Below are positions 58,980-64,000 of a DNA stretch of 64,000 nucleotides, in pieces. The stretch is taken from NCBI GenBank assembly GCA_023388315.1, contig JAEWGM010000044.1, forward strand, positions 62,001 through 126,000, written 5' to 3'. Position 1 is the stretch's first letter; each line of letters opens with the position of its first letter. The position numbers and the translations under genes are program-made. The notes below the pieces were generated by a model, which ran no database searches, was not told the DNA's origin, and saw nothing but the letters and a program-made list of their open reading frames with translations. Origin of the DNA: Bacteroidota bacterium. Lineage in GTDB: Bacteria > Bacteroidota > Bacteroidia > Bacteroidales > Dysgonomonadaceae.

Positions 58980-60500
58980 ATGAAACAGATTTTCTTGTCT
59001 TTCATTTTCTTGTTTTTTTTATATACGCACCAAGTATCTGCACTGCACATAGAACAAGTTCCCGACACATCGGACGTGTTTAGAAGCATCACCGATATTA
59101 ATCGGCAGGTACAACACACCACGCAATCTTACGATGCTCAAACACCGGGACAAGGACGCTTTTCTTTGCCGCCTCAGGACACCATTCCCGTTATTATTCC
59201 TAGGGTACAAACGAGTCGTGCTGGTTATCAAAATCCGCTCGATTCATTGTATAGGAGAAAAGAAAACGGCACATTGGTGTTGCCGGAATCGTATTATAAT
59301 ACGGAAGCGATGCGTGGATTATCTTTTCGCGATACGCTGTTCTACAACCCGCTGTTTCTCCCGATGATTTTTAACGGAAAAATGCTTCCGAGAGAGTTGT
59401 CTTTCTATTCGTTAGATGATGGCTCCTCTAAAGGAATGCTTATTTCTCCTGAAAATACATTTGCTCCTCGATTGCAACATGTTGATTTCGTGAGAAATGT
59501 GAGACGGCAGTATTACTTGGACCATCCCGAAAGAATACGCTACTCTTCGTTGGCGCATTTCGATACCATCCCACCAAAAATTGTGGATGAGGAAGTGCGC
59601 GAAGGGTTTAATCCGTTTCGCGACCTGATAAAAGCCCAAACCGATTTTTCGCTGGATGCCCCCGATGTGGAAAAGGCGGAAATCCGTCGTAAATATTGGG
59701 TTTTATCGGGAGAGCACAGTTTGCAGTTTTCGCAAAACTATTTTTCCGACAACTGGCACAAGGGGGGTACAAGCAATATGAACATTAATAACCTCCACAT
59801 TCTGAGAGCCAATTACCACAAAGACAAAGTGAAATTCAACAATACATTGGAATGGCGGTTATCTCTTTACAACGCACCGGATGATTCGTTAAGGAAATAC
59901 CGCATTGGAAACGACCTGATACGCTACTACGGCGATTTTGGTGTAGATGCTTTTGCCAAAGGATGGTCATACTCCACCAATATGGAAGCCAAATCTCAGC
60001 TGTTTAATAATTATCCGCCCAATTCAAACGAACTTCGTTCGGCGTTTTTATCTCCGTTGTATGTGAACGCGGGGGTGGGGTTGAAGTATGAACTGGATAA
60101 ACGCTCTGAAAAGGTGAGACACCGTCGCTTTAGATGGACATTGGCTTTGGCGCCTATTTCTTTTAACTATAAATATGTGCTCAACAACAATGTGGATGTG
60201 GAACGATACGGAATTCCGGAAGGAAAAAAATCGGTGTTCGATATCGGTTCCACCATTAACTCTATCGTGAAATACGATATCACGCGTTACATAACCTGGG
60301 ATTCTCGTTTTACGTATTTTACCAGTTACTCAAAAGTAATGGCGGAGTTTGAGAATTCGCTCAATATGTCGCTCACCAACGCTTTTTCTACTCGCATTTA
60401 TGTGAACGTGCGCTTCGATGACAGCGTGCCCGAAGACCCAGAATATAAATTCTTTCAAATCAACGAAATGTTGAGTTTCGGGTTGAATTATAAGTGGTAG
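58980..60500 (+). CDS. DUF3078 family outer-membrane protein
   Basis: A 506-residue secreted protein with a signal peptide (IFLSFIFLFFLYTHQVSA). The C-terminal half is rich in alternating aromatic strands and fits a beta-barrel (YWVLSGEHSLQFSQNYFSDNWHKGG, ending FGLNYKW). It belongs to DUF3078, common in Bacteroidota and of unknown function. The N-terminal 200 residues are Pro/Asp-rich and of low similarity to anything I know. A heptamer array begins 19 bp past the stop. Confidence 0.8.
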   Translation: MKQIFLSFIFLFFLYTHQVSALHIEQVPDTSDVFRSITDINRQVQHTTQSYDAQTPGQGRFSLPPQDTIPVIIPRVQTSRAGYQNPLDSLYRRKENGTLVLPESYYNTEAMRGLSFRDTLFYNPLFLPMIFNGKMLPRELSFYSLDDGSSKGMLISPENTFAPRLQHVDFVRNVRRQYYLDHPERIRYSSLAHFDTIPPKIVDEEVREGFNPFRDLIKAQTDFSLDAPDVEKAEIRRKYWVLSGEHSLQFSQNYFSDNWHKGGTSNMNINNLHILRANYHKDKVKFNNTLEWRLSLYNAPDDSLRKYRIGNDLIRYYGDFGVDAFAKGWSYSTNMEAKSQLFNNYPPNSNELRSAFLSPLYVNAGVGLKYELDKRSEKVRHRRFRWTLALAPISFNYKYVLNNNVDVERYGIPEGKKSVFDIGSTINSIVKYDITRYITWDSRFTYFTSYSKVMAEFENSLNMSLTNAFSTRIYVNVRFDDSVPEDPEYKFFQINEMLSFGLNYKW

Positions 60501-60519
60501 TTTTGGCAGTTGGCTTTTA

Positions 60520-60561
60520 GCTCGATGCTCAATGCTCAATGCTCAATGCTCAGCGCCCAGC
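60520..60561. repeat. Heptamer array after the DUF3078 gene
   Basis: Six units: GCTCGAT, GCTCAAT, GCTCAAT, GCTCAAT, GCTCAGC, GCCCAGC. It fills the space between the DUF3078 stop and the convergent gene at 60565. Confidence 0.65.
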
Positions 60562-60564
60562 GCG

Positions 60565-60882
60565 CTAATCTAAATTGCAATTGCTGTAGCCCGCTTCGCA
60601 CGTGAGTGGTGCAAGGCCGTAGGCATCGTACTCATCGTATGCCGGGCCGGGCTTTCCGTTGAAAGCGATAATTTTGTCCACGCGCACTTTGTCTCCGTTT
60701 TCAAAAAACAGATAATAACCGGCGTCGTCCGCCTTGTCTGTTTTTGTGATGGTACCCAAGGCTTCTTTTAATCGAGGTTCTTCATCAAAAGCGAAGTAAA
60801 CTACTTTGGAATTTTCTTTGTTTTCCGCTTCTTGAAATAATTCAAAAAAATCAGGATCGATGGGTTTATAAGGTGTTGTCAT
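60565..60882 (-). CDS. Hypothetical small acidic protein
   Basis: A 105-residue protein I do not recognise. It has no signal peptide. It opens with PYKPIDPDFFELFQEA, has a beta-rich middle (SKVVYFAFDEE, GYYLFFENGDKVRVDKIIAFNG) and ends with a Cys pair (TCEAGYSNCNLD). The strand pattern hints at a small barrel. The A/T-rich region after its start (60883-61005) carries the promoter of the next gene on the other strand. Confidence 0.6.
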   Translation of the reverse strand: MTTPYKPIDPDFFELFQEAENKENSKVVYFAFDEEPRLKEALGTITKTDKADDAGYYLFFENGDKVRVDKIIAFNGKPGPAYDEYDAYGLAPLTCEAGYSNCNLD

Positions 60883-60936
60883 TTTTTTATTGTTTTGCTT
60901 TCTTTTATAAACAACGCTATAGACGCAGTGTTCAAT

Positions 60937-60970
60937 TTTGTTCGCTTTATCCGAAATTTTTATATCTTTG
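60937..60970 (+). promoter_or_regulatory. Promoter for the 61006 secreted-protein gene
   Basis: TTTG at 60937-60940, a 22-bp spacer, and TATCTTTG at 60963-60970. It lies 35 bp before the ATG. Confidence 0.6.
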
Positions 60971-61005
60971 ACGCTATTCGTCTAATTCTTTAAAATAAAC
61001 AGAGT

Positions 61006-61401
61006 ATGAATAAAATTCTTCTTGTGTTCGCGATGATAATCGCCACAACATTTTCTTTTCAAGCGACAGCACAAAATAAAAAAGTAACCGGGGAGTGGAA
61101 ATACGAAGTTAATCAAGCGCCTTACGGCTATAACAAAGGAGTACTTTCTTTTGAAAATCAAAAAGATGGAAAATTAGCGGGTAAGGTTATATTCGATTCG
61201 GGATATACGGTGAACCTTACCAATGTTTTGTTTAAAGAGGGCGTGTTGAGCGCCGAAGCCACCATTGATGGCGAAAGGGTGAAATTGGTTTCTACCATTA
61301 AAGAAAAGGAAAAGGAGTTGGCCGGAACGGTTGACACTTCTATGGGAATTATGAATTTGAAAGCTAAAAAAGTGATTCCTGTTCCTGAGAAAAAGAAATA
61401 A
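61006..61401 (+). CDS. Hypothetical small secreted protein
   Basis: A 131-residue protein with a signal peptide (KILLVFAMIIATTFSFQATA). The mature part has a beta-rich pattern (GEWKYEVNQAPYGYNKGVLSF, GKLAGKVIFDSGYTVNLTNV) and a Lys/Glu-rich end. It looks like a small lipocalin- or beta-clip-like sandwich, but I do not recognise a family. It is monocistronic and convergent with the second miaA. Confidence 0.65.
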   Translation: MNKILLVFAMIIATTFSFQATAQNKKVTGEWKYEVNQAPYGYNKGVLSFENQKDGKLAGKVIFDSGYTVNLTNVLFKEGVLSAEATIDGERVKLVSTIKEKEKELAGTVDTSMGIMNLKAKKVIPVPEKKK

Positions 61402-61420
61402 ACGCTTCTTGTTTGAAAAC

Positions 61421-62344
61421 TTATTCTGCCGTCGGGTTGCTCCAAGCAATTCGACGGTTTATTTCCTCCATTACATCCACCGCTTTATCCGATAAATCAA
61501 TCCAAAAAACCTCCTTGTCTTTCTTGAACCACGTCATTTGCTTGCGGGCATAGTTGCGGCTGTGTTGTTTTATTTTGCTGATGGCAAAATCGAGGGGCCA
61601 GGCGCCGTCGAAGTACTCAAAAAGCTCTTTGTAGCCCACTGTGTTGGTGGAATTGAGGTGACGCAACGGATAAAATTTTCGGGCTTCTTCCACCAATCCG
61701 TCCACAACCATTTGATCCACACGCTTGTTAATGCGTTCATACAACTCTTCGCGTGGACGTGTGAAACCGATTTTCACGATGCGGAAGTTGCGCTCCTTTT
61801 TTGTGTTTGTACGCAAAGAAGAATAAGGCTTCCCGGCCATTAAACACACTTCCAGCGCGTGAATCACGCGTTTGGGGTTTTTTAAATCTACTTGGTTGTA
61901 AAAATCGGGGTCTAAGATTTTTAGACGGGAACGAATGGCGTCTAATCCCTCCTCTTGGTAGAGCGCGTACACTTTTTTGCGCAAGCCTTCATCAATGGTG
62001 GGAATTTCGTCAATTCCTTGGCATACGGCATCGATATACATCATGCTGCCGCCCGTCATCACCACATAATCGTGCGATTGCAGCAATTTTTCAATCAGCG
62101 GCACGGCTTGCGTTTCGTATTCGCTGGCGCTGTAATAGTCTTCGGGTGAGAGTGTTCCTACAAAGTGATGGGGCACGCGGCGAAGTTGCTCATCGGTGGG
62201 CGCGGCCGTGCCAATGGCCATGCCACTGTAAATTTGTCGGGAGTCCGCCGATAGGATAGGGGCGTCCAGTTTCTCCGCCACGCGCAGGCTGCACTCCGTT
62301 TTGCCCACGCCGGTGGGGCCCAGCAATACAAGAAGGGTGTTCAT
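61421..62344 (-). CDS. miaA: tRNA dimethylallyltransferase, second copy
   Basis: A 307-residue MiaA with GPTGVGKTECSL, SADSRQIYSGMAIGTAAPT and, at the end, KQHSRNYARKQMTWFK. It differs from the copy at 55881 in the P-loop (GVGKTE vs ASGKTT) and throughout, so they are paralogues and not a recent duplication. It directly follows a pRiA4b ORF-3-like gene (no gap between their coding ends). Confidence 0.92.
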   Translation of the reverse strand: MNTLLVLLGPTGVGKTECSLRVAEKLDAPILSADSRQIYSGMAIGTAAPTDEQLRRVPHHFVGTLSPEDYYSASEYETQAVPLIEKLLQSHDYVVMTGGSMMYIDAVCQGIDEIPTIDEGLRKKVYALYQEEGLDAIRSRLKILDPDFYNQVDLKNPKRVIHALEVCLMAGKPYSSLRTNTKKERNFRIVKIGFTRPREELYERINKRVDQMVVDGLVEEARKFYPLRHLNSTNTVGYKELFEYFDGAWPLDFAISKIKQHSRNYARKQMTWFKKDKEVFWIDLSDKAVDVMEEINRRIAWSNPTAE

Positions 62345-62902
62345 TCAAAATAAATCGGCTTCGCCGGATTCGGGAAGCGGTTCATCCAATCCTTCAAAGC
62401 CTTCTTTATCAAGTTCGTCCATGTCAAATTCCTCATCTCCAAAAAAAGATTCTCCTGTTTCCACGGCGGTGTTTTCCGATTTCAATTCATCCGTTTGCAA
62501 CGTTTGGTTTGGGGCTTCGCCCTCCGAGAGGGAGCACACGGGTTTAGCGAGGCTCTTTCCCGGTATCATTTCCGATAACACAATGTATAACGCCCGTTCG
62601 ACAACATAATCAAAAACAAACATTAGTTTTTGCTTTTCATCTTCCAATAAATCGCTCAACACGGTTTCTTCCATAATATGCGGGTCTTCATCGGAGTCGG
62701 TGTCCATTTCAATAAGGGTTATTTCTTGTTGTTTGCGCCATTTGTCATCGCAAATGAAAAACGACGCCATCTCTTCGCGGCTGAATCCGGTGGAGTCGAT
62801 AATGGCTTCGTATAGGTCGAAGAAGGTAGCATCGGAATCTGTTTTAATTTCTCTTTTAAAGTTTTCTACTTCGTCGGAAAGAATTAAAAATCGGAATATC
62901 AT
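62345..62902 (-). CDS. pRiA4b ORF-3 / IS1096 passenger-like protein
   Basis: A 185-residue protein. The N-terminal 110 residues match the plasmid pRiA4b ORF-3 family (MIFRFLILSDEVENFKREIK, FFICDDKWRKQQEITLIEM, KLMFVFDYV). The C-terminal 60 residues are acidic and disordered-looking (FDMDELDKEGFEGLDEP). Despite the name there is no transposase here. It is co-transcribed with miaA; the function is unknown. Confidence 0.8.
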   Translation of the reverse strand: MIFRFLILSDEVENFKREIKTDSDATFFDLYEAIIDSTGFSREEMASFFICDDKWRKQQEITLIEMDTDSDEDPHIMEETVLSDLLEDEKQKLMFVFDYVVERALYIVLSEMIPGKSLAKPVCSLSEGEAPNQTLQTDELKSENTAVETGESFFGDEEFDMDELDKEGFEGLDEPLPESGEADLF

Positions 62903-62936
62903 TGTTATCGTTGTTTAGAGATGATTGTTGATGTTT

Positions 62937-62944
62937 CAAAGGTA
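62937..62944 (-). promoter_or_regulatory. -7 box for the ORF-3-like/miaA operon
   Basis: TACCTTTG on the minus strand (exact TAnnTTTG), 34 bp before the ATG at 62902. The -33 element is weak. Confidence 0.5.
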
Positions 62945-62987
62945 GTAAAAAGTTTTAAATGGAGATTGAAGAGTGTTGAATTAATTT

Positions 62988-64000
62988 CTACATCGTCTCG
63001 CCGCCGGTATTGAAAATATTGAACCGATACGTGAACCGCAGCATAAAATAACCCGTGAGGCTGTTGGTGGTGGTTTCTTGTATGGTGGTGGCATCCACAT
63101 AGTGCGAAATGTTGGTTTTTTGTTGTAAGATATCGTAAATGCTGAACTCAATGTTTCCGTTTTTCTTCTTGAAAAGCAGTTTGGAGACCGACGCGTTCCA
63201 AAGCACTTCGTTTTGATTGTAGCCTCGCGTGTAACCATTGTTTCCCACATAGGTGATGTTGCTGCTTACGTTGAAGTCGCGTGGCAGTTTCATGGTGGCG
63301 TTTCCGGTAATGTTCCACGACATAAATTCTTGGTTGCGCTGCCCTTCCAAGCTGTTATTCACCTTGTTGTAGCTGTATGAACCGAGAATGCCGTAATCCG
63401 CTTTTTCCGATCGGTAATTAAGTCCAAGCCGTTCCGATATGTTGAAATTTTTGCTCACGTTTATTTCTCTGTTAGCAAACCCTTTATTGTTGCGGTAATT
63501 GAGGTTGGTGAAAGATGAGAAAGTGTATTTCTTATTTTTCAGCGGCGTGTTGAATGTAGCGAAAAATCCGATACCGTAATTCCCGTTTATATTCTCATAC
63601 GTTGTTTCTTGCCGACCGGTTTCCACATCAGTGAAAGTAGATGATACGATGGAGTTTAAGGTGTTGTCTAAGGAAATAGATGCCGATATAAACGATTGTT
63701 TCTCCGGCTGAAATTTGTGATAATCTACGGAAAAGTTGTTGTTGAAGGCGGTTTTTAAGTTGGGATTTCCGTAAACAACATATAAGGGGCTGCTGGTTTC
63801 AGGAACGGCCGATAGTTGATGTAACGATGGATGGTTGGTTCTTCCGTTGTACCGTAAAGATAATTGTTCGCGTTTATCGAACGCGTATGTAAGAAAAATT
63901 CTTGGCGCGTATTCGGTTACTTTTTGGTGTGTATCGCTCAACAACGAATCCACCACCTGCGATGTTCGTTTGCTCGATGACGGTTGTATGCCAATGCCTG
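62988..64000 (-). CDS. TonB-type outer-membrane beta-barrel protein, C-terminal part
   Basis: A partial gene: the reading frame stays open through the right edge, so at least 337 residues of the C-terminal end are present and the N terminus is outside. The sequence has barrel-strand patterns and family blocks such as YNGRTNHPSLHQLSAVPETSSPLYVVYGNPNLK, NYRNNKGFANREINV and the closing LTGYFMLRFTYRFNIF. This is the outer-membrane beta-barrel family often with a carboxypeptidase-like N domain. The substrate is unknown. Confidence 0.8.
   Translation of the reverse strand, partial: GIGIQPSSSKRTSQVVDSLLSDTHQKVTEYAPRIFLTYAFDKREQLSLRYNGRTNHPSLHQLSAVPETSSPLYVVYGNPNLKTAFNNNFSVDYHKFQPEKQSFISASISLDNTLNSIVSSTFTDVETGRQETTYENINGNYGIGFFATFNTPLKNKKYTFSSFTNLNYRNNKGFANREINVSKNFNISERLGLNYRSEKADYGILGSYSYNKVNNSLEGQRNQEFMSWNITGNATMKLPRDFNVSSNITYVGNNGYTRGYNQNEVLWNASVSKLLFKKKNGNIEFSIYDILQQKTNISHYVDATTIQETTTNSLTGYFMLRFTYRFNIFNTGGETM

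Noticed and set aside
55881..62344. Recent duplication or assembly repeat of miaA
   Set aside because: The two proteins differ throughout, including the P-loop and C-terminal residues, so they are old paralogues.
62345..62902. Insertion sequence suggested by the IS1096-passenger/TnpR family name
   Set aside because: No transposase or terminal inverted repeats are present; the name reflects a family label only.
1..64000. tRNA or rRNA genes
   Set aside because: I looked through the larger intergenic gaps for tRNA-like sequence (GTTCRANNC, CCA ends) and saw none; a computed search with tRNAscan would settle it.

Overview
The window is a chromosomal segment of a Bacteroidota bacterium, most likely an anaerobic or facultative member of the order Bacteroidales; I cannot name family or genus. 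The evidence is a gldKLMN/porP-type locus (type IX secretion/gliding), a short 286-residue primary sigma factor, TonB receptors with carboxypeptidase-like N-terminal domains, MurF-Alr and OtsA-OtsB fusions, two MiaA enzymes, pyruvate:ferredoxin oxidoreductase, and many TAnnTTTG (-7) boxes of the Bacteroidota promoter type placed directly upstream of genes.

Layout. 1-6.3 kb: a trehalose-phosphate synthase/phosphatase (-) diverges from nifJ (+). 6.8-13.6 kb (+): aroQ, pyk, O-methyltransferase, rbfA, a LolC/E-type permease, ugd and a membrane-anchored AraC regulator, then a TonB receptor (13.7-16.0 kb). 16.2-22.6 kb (-): porP-gldK-gldL-gldM-gldN, with short tandem arrays at the junctions from gldK onward. 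22.8-27.9 kb (-): an alpha-oxoamine synthase, a threonine-synthase-like enzyme and a short-chain dehydrogenase that I read as a sulfonolipid (capnine) pathway, followed by a free-standing four-helix-bundle gene and a two-domain VOC protein. 28.8-32.5 kb (-): ompH-murI-cvpA-psd-pssA-DUF4834. 32.7-37.5 kb (-): rimP-nusA-infB. 37.7-40.7 kb (-): an accessory stretch with an adenine methyltransferase, a probable restriction nuclease, a HigBA-type toxin/antitoxin pair and a small methyltransferase. 41.1-49.0 kb: a symporter (-), then DUF5063, an exonuclease, RlmI-like, GSCFA, MurF-Alr and DUF2721 (+). 49.1-58.7 kb (-): OmpA, RpoD, HtrA, lysA and a glycosyltransferase, miaA, and a LemA/TPM/TPM operon. 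59-64 kb: DUF3078 barrel protein (+), small proteins, the second miaA with a pRiA4b ORF-3-like gene (-), and the C-terminal part of a TonB-type outer-membrane protein (-) cut by the window edge.

How the genes fit together. Much of the window is envelope construction: outer-membrane export and gliding (porP, gldKLMN), probable sulfonolipid and phosphatidylethanolamine synthesis, peptidoglycan precursors (murI, murF-alr, lysA), periplasmic chaperone and protease (ompH, htrA), and outer-membrane proteins (ompA, TonB receptors, DUF3078). The rest is core translation and central metabolism.

Most interesting observations: (1) the candidate cysteate synthase / cysteate acyltransferase / ketoreductase trio close to the T9SS/gliding operon; (2) degenerate 7-bp tandem arrays sitting at gene junctions, in two cases (aroQ, gldL) encoding the last residues and the stop codon; (3) small inverted-repeat elements (41-195 with a decayed relative at 27994-28109; 6377-6522 with perfect 25-bp ends); (4) an orphan promoter-terminator unit at 44950-45032; (5) a terminator-like hairpin in the rimP-nusA-infB leader. 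No tRNA, rRNA, CRISPR array, transposase gene or replication origin was recognised.
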